Both the position numbers and the translations under genes were made by a program. Source: Streptomyces flaveolus (lineage in GTDB: Bacteria; Actinomycetota; Actinomycetes; Streptomycetales; Streptomycetaceae). Taken from it: DNA of 64,000 bases. Where the stretch lies: positions 1-64,000 of the forward strand of contig NZ_BMRV01000023.1 of the NCBI RefSeq assembly GCF_014648815.1, written 5' to 3'. This document shows, piece after piece, positions 25,504 through 34,507 of the stretch. The notes beneath the pieces were generated by a model, which did no database searches, was not told the origin of the DNA, and saw only the letters and a list, made by a program, of their open reading frames with translations. How positions within the stretch are numbered: position 1 is the first letter of the stretch; the number at the start of each line of letters is the position of its first letter.

Positions 25504-26777
25504 CACGCGTAGCGATCACCGCGGTGGGCGCGGTCACCCCGCTGGGCAACGACGCCGACACCACCTGGGAGGGCCTGGCCACCGGACGCAACGGCGTGGG
25601 CCGGCTGACCACCTTCGACACCGACGGCTTCCCCGTGCACATCGCCGCCATGGTCGAGGACTTCGACCCGGCCACCGCCATCCCCGCCAAGGTCGGCCGC
25701 AAACACCTCTCCCGCGTCGGCCAGTTCGGCGTCGCCGCCGCCTGGGAAGCGGTCCGCAAGGCCGGCCTCGACACCCTTCCCGAGGACGTCTACGGCCCCG
25801 GCGAACGCGGCGTCGCCATGGGCGCCAGCGTCGGCCGGCCCGACCTGCAGGTCCTGCTGGACATCGGCCGGCTGCGCGCCACCACCGGCAACCCCGAGGC
25901 CTTCGTGTGCCGGCCGCCGGGCGTCACCCTGACCGACGACCAGAACGTCCCGCTGGCCGCGATGAGCCGCATGATCGGCGCCACCGGACCGATGATGGGC
26001 ATCAGCACCGCCTGCTCCGGCTCCGGGCACGCCATCGGCGAGGCCTTCCGCGCCATCCAGGAAGGCGACGCCCAGGTCATGGTCGCCGGCGGCTACGACT
26101 CGCTGACCACCTGGCTGGACGTCCTCGGCTTCAGCCTCCTGGGCGCCCTGACCGACCGCCACAACGACGATCCCGAACACGCCTCACGCCCCTTCGACGC
26201 GGACCGTTCCGGCTTCGTCGTCGGCGAGGGCGCCGTCGCCGTCGTCCTGGAGAACATGGACACCGCCCGCGCCCGCGGCGCCACCGTCCTGGCCGAGGTC
26301 CTCGGCTACGGCTCCACCCTCAACGCCTGGCGCATCACCGACTCGCCGCCCGACGGCTCCGGCGCGATCCAGGCCATGGAAGGCGCCCTCGCCGACTCCG
26401 GCCTGAGTACCGGCGACATCGACTACGTCGTCGCCCACGGCACCAGCACCCACGGCAACGACCGCTCCGAGACCGTCGCCATCAAGAAGGTGTTCGGCGC
26501 CGACGCCCAGCGCCTGGTCGTCAGCGCCCCCAAGTCCATGGCCGGGCACCTGACCTCGGCCAGCCTGGGCCTGGGCGTACTCGCCGCGATCGGCGCGATG
26601 CGCCACTCGCTGGTGCCGCCCACCACCAACCTGGACCGCCCCGACCGCGGTCTCGACCTGGACTACGTGCCGCACACCGCGCGCCCCATGCCCGTCGACG
26701 CGGTCCTGATCAACGCGTTCGCCTTCGGCGGCAGCAACACCAGCATCGTCGTGGGCGCCGTGCGGGAGGACGCATGA
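25500..26777 (+). CDS. Ketosynthase (KS alpha type), catalytically complete
   Basis: The protein is 425 aa. Cys lies in GISTACSGSGHAIGEA (about residue 170). The two His residues lie in DYVVAHGTSTHGND and KSMAGHLTSASLG. It catalyses decarboxylative condensation of malonyl-ACP with the growing chain. ATG overlaps the DH-like stop by 4 nt (ATGA), and its own stop overlaps the next DH start the same way. It should form a heterodimer with the CLF-like protein at 27190. Confidence 0.93.
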   Translation: MTRVAITAVGAVTPLGNDADTTWEGLATGRNGVGRLTTFDTDGFPVHIAAMVEDFDPATAIPAKVGRKHLSRVGQFGVAAAWEAVRKAGLDTLPEDVYGPGERGVAMGASVGRPDLQVLLDIGRLRATTGNPEAFVCRPPGVTLTDDQNVPLAAMSRMIGATGPMMGISTACSGSGHAIGEAFRAIQEGDAQVMVAGGYDSLTTWLDVLGFSLLGALTDRHNDDPEHASRPFDADRSGFVVGEGAVAVVLENMDTARARGATVLAEVLGYGSTLNAWRITDSPPDGSGAIQAMEGALADSGLSTGDIDYVVAHGTSTHGNDRSETVAIKKVFGADAQRLVVSAPKSMAGHLTSASLGLGVLAAIGAMRHSLVPPTTNLDRPDRGLDLDYVPHTARPMPVDAVLINAFAFGGSNTSIVVGAVREDA

Positions 26778-27193
26778 CCACCCCGACCATCCTTCCCCCG
26801 ACCCTGCCGGCCGGCCTGGACCGGCTGCTGGAATGGGAACCGGGCCGCCGGGCGGTGGCCGTGCGCAACGTGCCCGCCACCCTGCCCGTCTTCGACCACC
26901 ACTTCCCCCGCCACCCGATCCTGCCGGGCGTGCTGCTGCTGGAGAGCATGGCCGCCCTCGCCCGCACCACCGCCGACGGCGCAACCCACTGGCGCCTGGT
27001 GTCCGTCAGGGGCGTGCGCTTCAAGCACTTCGTCGCACCCGGCGACCAGGTCCACATCAGCGTCGACGTGACCGCGACGACCAAGGACACCACCGAGGTA
27101 CGGGCCGCCGCCCGCGTCGCGGACCGGGTGGTCGCCACCGCGCGCGCCCTGGTCCTCGCGCGCGACGACGAGCCCCGGGAGGGCACCTCATGA
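26774..27193 (+). CDS. FabZ-type 3-hydroxyacyl-ACP dehydratase
   Basis: This 139-aa hotdog protein contains the complete VFDHHFPRHPILPGVLLLES motif, giving catalytic His and Glu. RFKHFVAPGDQVHISVDVTA is the usual central strand. It removes water from the beta-hydroxyacyl-ACP to give the trans-2-enoyl chain. No enoyl reductase gene is seen nearby, so double bonds should remain and a polyene is expected. It overlaps both neighbours by ATGA junctions, in the order KS-DH-CLF. Confidence 0.92.
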   Translation: MTTPTILPPTLPAGLDRLLEWEPGRRAVAVRNVPATLPVFDHHFPRHPILPGVLLLESMAALARTTADGATHWRLVSVRGVRFKHFVAPGDQVHISVDVTATTKDTTEVRAAARVADRVVATARALVLARDDEPREGTS

Positions 27194-28479
27194 GCGACGA
27201 CAGGCGACGCGTGATGGTCACCGGCATCGGCCTGATGACCGCCATCGGACAGGGCGCCGCCCCCACCTGGCACAACCTGCTCGCCGGCCGCACCGGCATC
27301 GCACCCCTGCGCTCCTACGACCCCACCCCCCTGCGCACCCGCATCGGCGCCGAGATCCACGACTTCGACCCCGCCCAGTGGGCCGGCCGGCGCACCCTGC
27401 GCATGCTGTGCCGCAGCGACCAGCTCGCCCTCGCCGGCGCCACCCTCGCCCTGCGCGACGCCGGACTCGACCACGACGGCGACCACGGCCACCGCACGGG
27501 CCTGTTCCTGGGCAGCAACAAGGAAATGCCCCGCATGGACGAGCTGATCGACCAGCTCCAGGCCGTGCGCTCCCCGGACGGCACCCCCGACCTGCGCAAG
27601 CTGGGCCGAACCGCCCGCTCGGTCGTCGCCCCGCTGTTCTTCGTCGAAGGACTCCAGCCCGCGGCCGCCTTCCACATCTCCGAGAAGTTCGGCATCCGCG
27701 GCGCCAACGCCTACTTCGCCGGCACCGCCGACTCCGGCGCCATGGCCATCGGCCGGGCCATGCGCACCGTACGGCGCGGCGAGGCCGACGTCGTGGTGGC
27801 CGGCGGCTACGACGACGCCACCGGCTGGTGGGCGATGTCCAAGATGGACGGACTGGGCGTCCTGAGCCCCCACACCGACCGCGGCGCCGAGGCCTTCCGC
27901 CCCTTCGACCGCGACCGCAGCGGCTCCGTCTTCGGCGAAGGAGCGGCCCTGCTCGTCCTGGAGGAACGCGAACACGCCCTGGCCCGCGGCGCCCACTGCT
28001 ACGCCGAGATCACCGGCTTCGGCTCCGGCAACGACTGCGTACGCCCCCCCAGCCCCCAGCCCCGCGCCCGCGGCCTGGCCCACGCCATCGGCCGCGCCCT
28101 GACCGACGCCGGCAGCGCCTTCCCCGACGGCAGCTACATCGCCGCCCACGGCTGCGCCACCGTCCAGGGCGACGCCAGCGAGACCGTCGCCCTGCACGAC
28201 GCGCTCGGCACGGCCGCCAAGTCGGCACAGATCAGCAGCGTCAAACCGCAGACCGGACACCTGGTCGGCGGCGCAGGCGCCCTCAACGCGGCGGTGGCGG
28301 CCCTCACCCTGGACTCCGGCATCGTCCCGGCCACCCAGAACCTGCACCACCCCGCGGCCGACTGCGACCTGGACTACGTCCCGCTCACCCCGCGCGAGAC
28401 CCGGCCCCACAACGCGCTGGCCCTCGCCCGCGGCCTGGAAGGACAAGCCGTGGCCATCGCCCTGGAGCGCACGTCATGA
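27190..28479 (+). CDS. Chain-length-factor-like ketosynthase (KS beta)
   Basis: The protein is 429 aa. The nucleophile position reads FAGTADSGAMAIGRAM, so Cys is replaced by Asp (about residue 179), while IAAHGCATVQGD and SVKPQTGHLVGGAG remain. Non-Cys KS partners act as chain-length factors that shape the cavity of the KS alpha dimer. It follows the KS/DH genes with an ATGA overlap. Strict conservation of the fold argues for a structural role rather than decay. Confidence 0.9.
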   Translation: MSDDRRRVMVTGIGLMTAIGQGAAPTWHNLLAGRTGIAPLRSYDPTPLRTRIGAEIHDFDPAQWAGRRTLRMLCRSDQLALAGATLALRDAGLDHDGDHGHRTGLFLGSNKEMPRMDELIDQLQAVRSPDGTPDLRKLGRTARSVVAPLFFVEGLQPAAAFHISEKFGIRGANAYFAGTADSGAMAIGRAMRTVRRGEADVVVAGGYDDATGWWAMSKMDGLGVLSPHTDRGAEAFRPFDRDRSGSVFGEGAALLVLEEREHALARGAHCYAEITGFGSGNDCVRPPSPQPRARGLAHAIGRALTDAGSAFPDGSYIAAHGCATVQGDASETVALHDALGTAAKSAQISSVKPQTGHLVGGAGALNAAVAALTLDSGIVPATQNLHHPAADCDLDYVPLTPRETRPHNALALARGLEGQAVAIALERTS

Positions 28480-28505
28480 CGGAAATACCCGAAAGGAGCG
28501 CGGAC

Positions 28506-30833
28506 ATGAGCGATCACAGCGCTCGGCGCAGGGTCGTGGTCTGCGGCGTGGGAGCCGTGACGGCCCACGGTGACACGGTCACCGCGCTGTGGGAGGGCGT
28601 GAAGGCGGGCAAGGCGGCCATCACCCCCGTGCAGCAGCTGCCGATGGACGGCTACGGCACCACGATCGGCGGCGAGGTCCGCGACAGCCGCCTGCCCGCC
28701 TACGACTACCTCGCCGCCTTCGACGGACGCACACGCGAACCCGCCGTGGACTTCGCGCTCGTCGCCGCCGAGGAGGCACTGCGCCAGGCGGGCCTTCACC
28801 AGGTACCGGCCGAACGCTGGGGCGTGGCCTTCGGCTCCTGCAACGGCGGCCTGCGCAGCGCCGAACAACTCGTACGCCGCACCCGCGCCGGCCACTCGGA
28901 CGCACCCGACGGCCGGCACTACCTGCTGGTGCCGCCGCAGGCCATCGCCGAGGCACTCAGCGGCGCGTTCTCGCTCAAGGGCCCCTGCCTGTCCGTCAAC
29001 ACCGCCTGCGCCTCCGGCGCCCACGCCATCGCCCACGCCCTGGAATCGATCGCCGCCGGACGCGCCGACGCGATGCTGGTCGGCGGCAGCGACGCCTTCA
29101 CCGAGACCGCGTTCGCCGGCTTCACCAGCCTCCAGTCGCTGTCCGCCAAACCCGCCGCGCCCTACTCCAAGGACCGCGACGGCCTCTCCCTGGGCGAGGG
29201 CGCCGGCATGCTGGTACTGGCCGAGGAGTCGGTGGCCCGCGCCGCCGGCGCCCCCGTCCTCGCCGAGGTCCTCGGCTACGGCCTGTCCGCCGACGGCTAC
29301 CACGCCACCGCCCCCCATCCCGAGGGCGAGGGCGCCGCCCGCGCCATCCGCTCCGCGCTCCAGGCCGCCGGCCTCGCACCCGAGGACGTCGGCTACATCA
29401 ACGGCCACGGCACCGGCACCCCCAAGAACGACTCGGCGGAGTCCAACGCCGTACGGGCCGCGCTCGGCGACGCCGCCGAGAAGACGGCGCTCAGCAGCTC
29501 CAAGTCGATGGTCGGGCACCTGCTGGGCGCGGCCGGCGCGGTGGAGGCCATCCTCACCGTGCAGGCCCTGGTGGAGCAGACCGCCCCGCCCACCGCGAAC
29601 TTCACCGGCGCCGACCCCAAGTGCGGCCTGGACGCGGTGCCAGGCGCGGCACGCGCCATGGACCTCGCCACCGCCCTGACCAACAACTTCGCCTTCGCCG
29701 GCGCCAACGCCTGCGTCGCCTTCGGCGATCCCGCCCGCCGGCGCCCCGCCGCCACCGGCCGCCCCGCCCCCGACAAGGTCGTGATCACCGGGTTCGCCGC
29801 GGTCACGGCGGCGGGCGAGGGCACCGACACGCTGTGGCAGGCCTTCGGCGAGGGCCGGGCCCTGGGGGAGGAGGAGGACGGCCTGCGCGTCGCCCGCGCC
29901 CGCTTCGACCCCGACACCCACATCAGCCCCCGCGACCGGCGCCGCATGGACCGCCTCGGCCAGCTCGCCGTCGCCACCAGCCGCGCCGCCCTGGAACACG
30001 CCGGACGCACCGCCGACGAACGGGTCGGCGTGGTGCTGGGCACCGGACTCGGCCCGATGCGCAGCATCGAGGAGTTCCTGCTGCCGGTCCTCGCCGGCTG
30101 CCCCGCCCACGGCAGCCCGGCGATCTTCCCGAACACCGTCTTCAACGCCGCCGCCGGCCAGGTGGCCATGCACGTCGGCGCCAAGGGCCCCACCTCCACG
30201 GTGACCACCGGCCACGCGGCCGGCGCCTCCGCGCTGACCGTCGCCCACGACCTGCTGCTCCAGCACCGGGCGGACGCGGTGCTGTGCCCCGCGGTGGAGG
30301 ACCTGTCGCCCGGCGTGCTCGACGCCTACCGGCGCCTGCCGCTGTTCGACGACCCCGGCTACACCCTCGCCGAGGCCGGCATCACCCTCGTCCTGGAGCG
30401 GGAGTCGACCGCACGGGCACGCGGCGCCCGGGTGTGGGGGGAGATCGCCGGGCACGGCACCGCCTGCGACGCCCAGGGCATCGGCCGCTGGGACCCGCAG
30501 GGCGAGGGCCTGGAGCGCGCCATGCGCCAGGCCCTGGACCACGCCGGGGTGAGCGCCGGGGACCTGGCCGGGGTGTGGGCCAACGCGGCCGGCCTCAAGC
30601 GGGTGGACGCCCCCGAGGCACTGGCCACCGACCGGCTGGCCGGCCGGCCCGACCTGCCCGTCCACACCCCCAAGCACATCGTCGGCGAACCCGTCGGCGC
30701 CGGCGCCCAGCTGTCCGCCGTGCTCGCGGTGACCGGATGGACCCGCGGCCTGGACCTGGGCCCCGTACTCGTCAACAGCTCCTCCCTCGGCGGCACCCAC
30801 ATCAGCCTCGTCCTGCGCCCCACCACCGACTGA
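28506..30833 (+). CDS. Fused KS-CLF protein
   Basis: The protein is 775 aa. Residues about 1-405 are a complete KS: SVNTACASGAHAIAHALE, YINGHGTGTPKNDSAESNAV and SSSKSMVGHLLGAAG. Residues about 420-775 are a second KS fold with the active-site Cys replaced (TVTTGHAAGASALTVA, His in place), HGTGT changed to ANAAGLK and NxGH changed to KHIVGEPVG. It is therefore an active KS and a CLF-like half in one chain, in addition to the separate pair upstream. The ATG at 28506 follows AAAGGAG; an earlier ATG at 28476 overlaps the preceding stop but lacks a ribosome site. It may use different starters or lengths from the first pair. Confidence 0.9.
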   Translation: MSDHSARRRVVVCGVGAVTAHGDTVTALWEGVKAGKAAITPVQQLPMDGYGTTIGGEVRDSRLPAYDYLAAFDGRTREPAVDFALVAAEEALRQAGLHQVPAERWGVAFGSCNGGLRSAEQLVRRTRAGHSDAPDGRHYLLVPPQAIAEALSGAFSLKGPCLSVNTACASGAHAIAHALESIAAGRADAMLVGGSDAFTETAFAGFTSLQSLSAKPAAPYSKDRDGLSLGEGAGMLVLAEESVARAAGAPVLAEVLGYGLSADGYHATAPHPEGEGAARAIRSALQAAGLAPEDVGYINGHGTGTPKNDSAESNAVRAALGDAAEKTALSSSKSMVGHLLGAAGAVEAILTVQALVEQTAPPTANFTGADPKCGLDAVPGAARAMDLATALTNNFAFAGANACVAFGDPARRRPAATGRPAPDKVVITGFAAVTAAGEGTDTLWQAFGEGRALGEEEDGLRVARARFDPDTHISPRDRRRMDRLGQLAVATSRAALEHAGRTADERVGVVLGTGLGPMRSIEEFLLPVLAGCPAHGSPAIFPNTVFNAAAGQVAMHVGAKGPTSTVTTGHAAGASALTVAHDLLLQHRADAVLCPAVEDLSPGVLDAYRRLPLFDDPGYTLAEAGITLVLERESTARARGARVWGEIAGHGTACDAQGIGRWDPQGEGLERAMRQALDHAGVSAGDLAGVWANAAGLKRVDAPEALATDRLAGRPDLPVHTPKHIVGEPVGAGAQLSAVLAVTGWTRGLDLGPVLVNSSSLGGTHISLVLRPTTD

Positions 30834-31285
30834 CCCCACCCCCGGCGCGGCAAACCGCCCGCCTCCCGCCCCCGACAACCGACCCGCCCCCACCCGGGAG
30901 CACCGGACCCGCCCCACCGAGAACGGGCCCCGGCCCCGGCGGGGGAGCACCGGCCGCCACGCCCTAGCGGCGGTAGCGAACAACCCCGCCTCCCGCCCCT
31001 GCGGCAACCGGCACCCCCTCGCAAGGCGGAAGCCGCCTGCCGCCCCCGACAACCCACCCCGTCCCGGCAGCGGAGAACCGGCCGCCACGCCCGGCGGCGC
31101 AGAACAGCCGAACGCCCCGCCCCCACCCACCGGCACCGCCCCGCGGCGAAAGGCCGAGGCCGCCTCCCGCCCCGGGAACGGTCCCGGCGGGGGAGCACCG
31201 GCCCCGTCCTCCGCCCCCCGGGGACCGGCACCGCCCCGCCCCGCTACGGCGATCCGACCACGCGTCCCGCAACGGAGAACTGACC
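30834..31285. other. 452-bp GC-rich intergenic stretch with imperfect repeats
   Basis: No convincing gene. CGGCGGGGGAGCACCGGCC-like segments occur near 30937 and 31187, and CCGCCTCCCGCCCC-like segments near 30860, 30986 and 31160. A CTAGCGG near 30966 is the only promoter-like element. The KASIII-like gene begins after GCAACGGAGAACTGACC. Confidence 0.4.
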
Positions 31286-32407
31286 ATGCCTTCTGCCGCC
31301 CCCTCTCCCACCGACCGCCACGTGTCGATCCTCGCCACGGGCGGCTACCTGCCGGGCGACCCGCTGGACAACGACGCCCTCGCCCGGCTGTGCGGCCCGC
31401 TGCCCGACGACGTGCTGGAGGGCATCCAGGTCCGCCGCCGGCACTGGATGATCGACCCGGCCACCGGCGAACACCGCGTCAGCACCTCGCAGATGGCCAC
31501 CGCCGCGGCCCGCCAGGCCCTCGCCCGGGCCGGCGTCGAGGCGTCGGAGATCGACCTGATCGTGATGTCCACCGCGAGCCCCGACTACCTGCTGCCCGTC
31601 GCCGGCACCTACGTCCAGGAGCAGCTCGGCCTGGAGAGCTGCGCGGTGATCGAGGTGCGGGCCGGCTGCGTCGGCGCCGTCCAGGCACTGGACATCGCCC
31701 GCCGCCAGCTCGCCGACGGCACCTACCGCACCGCCCTGGTGATCGGCGCCGAGGCCGTCTCCCCGCTGCTCGCACCGGTCTTCCTCGGCAAGGACCCGCA
31801 CAGCGTGCGGATGCGGGACCGGCTCACCGTCTACACCTTCGGCGACGGCGCGGGCGCCATGGTGCTGCGCGCGGGCGAGGCCGGCTCCGCCCACGAGGGC
31901 AGCCGGCAGGTGTTCGCCACCCGCTCCATGGGCGGCACCCGCAAGCCCGGCATGCTCATCGTCGGCGGCGGCACCGACGCCCCCCTGGCCGAACAGCAGC
32001 GCCGCAAGCGCCTGATGGACATCCGGCTCGACATCCCCGGCACCGCCTCCTTCGGGCCCCGCGTGTTCGTCGAGGGCATCCACGACATGCTGGACCGCTC
32101 CGGCCTCACCCTCGCGGACATCGACGCGTGCGTGCTGCCCGAGGGCAACGCCGAGTACTTCGCCAGCGAGTACGGCACGGCCGGACTGTCCGGCCCCGAC
32201 CAGGCCCTGCTCAGCAAGACCATCGTGGAGAACCTCACCGACGTCGGCGCCACCGGCTCCGCGGCGGTACCGCTCGCCCTGGACGCCGGCTGGGCCGAGG
32301 GACGGATCCGGCCCGGCCACACCGTGCTGCTCCTGGCCATCGAGGCCAGCCGCTACCTGTACGCGGGTCTCACCCTGACCTGGGAAGCCCCCTTCCCCGG
32401 CCGGTGA
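31286..32407 (+). CDS. KASIII-like acyl transferase/condensing enzyme with altered His/Asn
   Basis: This 373-aa thiolase-fold protein has Cys in VIEVRAGCVGAVQALDIA (about residue 127), and VIGAEAVSPLL and YTFGDGAGAMVLRAGE as in KASIII. The HQAN motif is replaced by CVLPEGNAEYFASEY and the NTSAAS motif by LTDVGATGSAAVPLAL, so the usual His and Asn are missing. KASIII homologues with altered triads, such as CerJ, transfer acyl groups to O or N nucleophiles instead of condensing with malonyl-ACP. It may release or esterify the polyketide, or select an unusual starter. Confidence 0.86.
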   Translation: MPSAAPSPTDRHVSILATGGYLPGDPLDNDALARLCGPLPDDVLEGIQVRRRHWMIDPATGEHRVSTSQMATAAARQALARAGVEASEIDLIVMSTASPDYLLPVAGTYVQEQLGLESCAVIEVRAGCVGAVQALDIARRQLADGTYRTALVIGAEAVSPLLAPVFLGKDPHSVRMRDRLTVYTFGDGAGAMVLRAGEAGSAHEGSRQVFATRSMGGTRKPGMLIVGGGTDAPLAEQQRRKRLMDIRLDIPGTASFGPRVFVEGIHDMLDRSGLTLADIDACVLPEGNAEYFASEYGTAGLSGPDQALLSKTIVENLTDVGATGSAAVPLALDAGWAEGRIRPGHTVLLLAIEASRYLYAGLTLTWEAPFPGR

Positions 32408-32472
32408 GCCCGCACCCGCCATTGCTGCCCCAACCACCGCCCCGCCAGGGGCGCTGACCCGAAGGACGGAAC

Positions 32473-33336
32473 GTGTCGACTCCAACGACGGTGCTCACCG
32501 GCGAGAGCGTGGAGGAGCGGAACAAGAGGACGATCCGCTCGGTCTTCGACGAGTTCGTCAACAAGGGCGACTTCTCCCTCGTCGACGAGATCTACAGCCC
32601 GGACATGATCGACCACCAGCCGCTGCCCGGCGCCCCCGAGGGCCCGGAGGGCGTGAAGTACACCATCGCCGGTCTGCGCGAGGGATTCCCCGACCTGCAC
32701 GTGACCATCGAGGACATGAGCGCCCACGCCGACCACGTGGTCATCCACAACACCTGGCGCGGCACCCACCTCGGCGACTTCCTCGGCATCGCACCGACCG
32801 GCCGCTACATCGAGTTCCAGGGCGTCGTGGTGTGGCGCCTGCTGGAGAACGGCTTGATTGCCGAGCGCTGGGGCATCGGCGTGGAGTCCAACATGCTGGA
32901 GGTCCTCGGCATGCGCCGGCTCGCCCCCGCCGCCCGCTCCTCCGCCCGCGCCTCCGCGCGCAGGACCGCCCGGCCCGCCTCACTGCTGCTGCCCCTGCCC
33001 GAGGAGCGGGCCGAACGCTGGGCCGAAGCGCAGGCCGAGCTCGCCGGCCCCAGGCTGCGCGCCTACGAGGCCTCGCGCGCCCGGGCCGGCATCCAGCGCG
33101 AGTCCTTCGCCGCCCAGGAACTGGACGGCCGGCAGGTCGTCGTGGTCCAGATCGAGTCCCGCGACCCGGCGGCCGCCGCACGCCGCCTGCGCGACTCGCA
33201 GGACGCCTTCGACGTCTGGCTGCGCGCCGAGGCGGTGGCGGTGTTCGGCACCGACCCGTGGGCAACCCTCGCCGAAGGGCGCACCGAGCAGCAGCACGTG
33301 TGGACCTCCGTCACCGGCGAGATCGTGCGCTCCTGA
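32473..33336 (+). CDS. SnoaL-like protein fused to a C-terminal alpha/beta domain
   Basis: The protein is 287 aa, with GTG start after GAAGGACGGAAC. Residues about 12-145 are SnoaL/ester-cyclase-like: FDEFVNKGDFSLVDEIYSPD, GLREGFPDLHVTIEDM and GDFLGIAPTGRYIEFQG. After an Ala/Arg-rich linker (about 150-170), residues about 175-285 read RAYEASRARAGIQRESFAAQ and VVVVQIESRDPAAAARRLRD. That resembles the small ferredoxin-like domain of DUF6176-type proteins. I know no function for this fusion. It lies between the KASIII-like and AKR genes. Confidence 0.8.
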   Translation: MSTPTTVLTGESVEERNKRTIRSVFDEFVNKGDFSLVDEIYSPDMIDHQPLPGAPEGPEGVKYTIAGLREGFPDLHVTIEDMSAHADHVVIHNTWRGTHLGDFLGIAPTGRYIEFQGVVVWRLLENGLIAERWGIGVESNMLEVLGMRRLAPAARSSARASARRTARPASLLLPLPEERAERWAEAQAELAGPRLRAYEASRARAGIQRESFAAQELDGRQVVVVQIESRDPAAAARRLRDSQDAFDVWLRAEAVAVFGTDPWATLAEGRTEQQHVWTSVTGEIVRS

Positions 33337-33436
33337 CCCGCACGGCCCCCACCTCACCGCGAGCCGTGCTCCGCCGGCACTCCACCGGTCCTCCGGCACC
33401 ACTGGACCCGCATTGGATCTGCCACTGCTAATTTCC

Positions 33437-33457
33437 ATATCACTGCTAGAGCAATAT
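33437..33457. promoter_or_regulatory. Operator-like element containing TATCACTGCTAGA
   Basis: A near-palindrome with ATAT at both ends and core CACTGCTAGAGCA lies 24 bp before the AKR gene. A CACTGCTAA half-site is at 33423-33431. The same TxTCACTGCTAGA string occurs at 51676-51688, and TATCACTGA at 58668-58676 before the TetR gene. A shared TetR operator is possible. Confidence 0.5.
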
Positions 33458-33480
33458 CTGTCCGGGGAAGGAACCGATCG

Positions 33481-34473
33481 ATGCGGCAACGAAAACTCGG
33501 CGGCCAGGGACTGGTGGTGTCCGAGCAGGGACTCGGATGCATGGGCATGACCTTCGCCTACGGCCAGGCGGACGACGCCGAGGCCCTGCGCACCGCCCAC
33601 CGGGCACTCGACCTCGGCATCACCCTGCTGGACACCGCCGACTTCTACGGCCCGCACACCAACGAGGAGTTCGTCGCCCGGATCATCGCCGGGCGGCGCG
33701 ACGAGGTGACCGTCTCCTCCAAGGCCGGCAACGAGGTCTCCCCCCAGGGAGCCATCACCGGCCGCGTCAACGGCCGCCCCGACTACATCAGGGCCTGCAT
33801 CGAGGGCAGCCTGCGCCGGCTGGGCACCGACCGGATCGACCTGTACTACCTCCACCGCGTCGACCCCGACGTCCCCGTCGAGGAGACCTTCGGCGCCCTC
33901 GCCGACCTGGTCACCGCCGGCAAGGTGCGCCACCTCGGCATCTGCGAGGCCTCCGCGGCCACCATCCGCCGCGCCCACGCCGTGCACCCGCTGACCGCCG
34001 TGCAGACGGAGTACTCGCTGGCCACCCGCGACGTGGAGGCCAACGGCGTCCTGGCCGCCTGCCGCGACCTGGGCATCGGCTTCGTCGCCTACAGCCCGCT
34101 CGGGCGCGGCCTGCTCACCGGCCGCATCCGCAGCCTCGACCACCTGGCCGAGAACGACTTCCGGCGGATCGTGCCCCGCTTCCAGGCGGACAACCTCGAG
34201 GCCAACCTCCACGTCGTCGAGCGCCTCGAGGCCCTGGCCGCCGCCAAGAACATCACCACCGGCCAGCTGGCGCTGGCCTGGGTCCTCGCCCAGGGCGACG
34301 ACGTCGTGGCCATCCCCGGCACCAAGCGCGTGACCTACCTCGAGGAGAACACCGCCGCCTCCGGCGTGAGCCTGAGCGCGGACGACCTCGCGGCCCTCGA
34401 CGAGATCGCCCCCCACGGCGTCGCCGCCGGCGACCGCTACCCGGCCGGCGCCATGGCCACCCTCAACCGCTGA
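33481..34473 (+). CDS. Aldo/keto reductase
   Basis: This 330-aa AKR has the tetrad Asp (LLDTADFYG), Tyr (same motif), Lys (EVTVSSKAGNEV) and His (DLYYLHRVDPD). NADPH binding is shown by VAYSPLGRG and VAIPGTKRVTYLEEN. ATG follows GGGGAAGGAACCGATCG. The family includes the TylCII/EryBII 2,3-enoyl reductases of deoxysugar routes, and many general carbonyl reductases. Its location among PKS tailoring genes leaves both a sugar and a polyketide role open. A candidate operator lies just upstream, marking a new transcription unit (33481 to about 38902). Confidence 0.9.
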   Translation: MRQRKLGGQGLVVSEQGLGCMGMTFAYGQADDAEALRTAHRALDLGITLLDTADFYGPHTNEEFVARIIAGRRDEVTVSSKAGNEVSPQGAITGRVNGRPDYIRACIEGSLRRLGTDRIDLYYLHRVDPDVPVEETFGALADLVTAGKVRHLGICEASAATIRRAHAVHPLTAVQTEYSLATRDVEANGVLAACRDLGIGFVAYSPLGRGLLTGRIRSLDHLAENDFRRIVPRFQADNLEANLHVVERLEALAAAKNITTGQLALAWVLAQGDDVVAIPGTKRVTYLEENTAASGVSLSADDLAALDEIAPHGVAAGDRYPAGAMATLNR

Positions 34474-34507
34474 ACGCCCGCGCACGCGAAGGCGAGTGAA
34501 GAGCACA

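Noticed and set aside
26774..30833. CLF-like proteins (27190, second half of 28506) as decayed ketosynthases
   Set aside because: Loss of the Cys is the expected state for chain-length factors, and the fold is otherwise well kept. They should not be grouped with the 8.5-19.9 kb pseudoenzymes.
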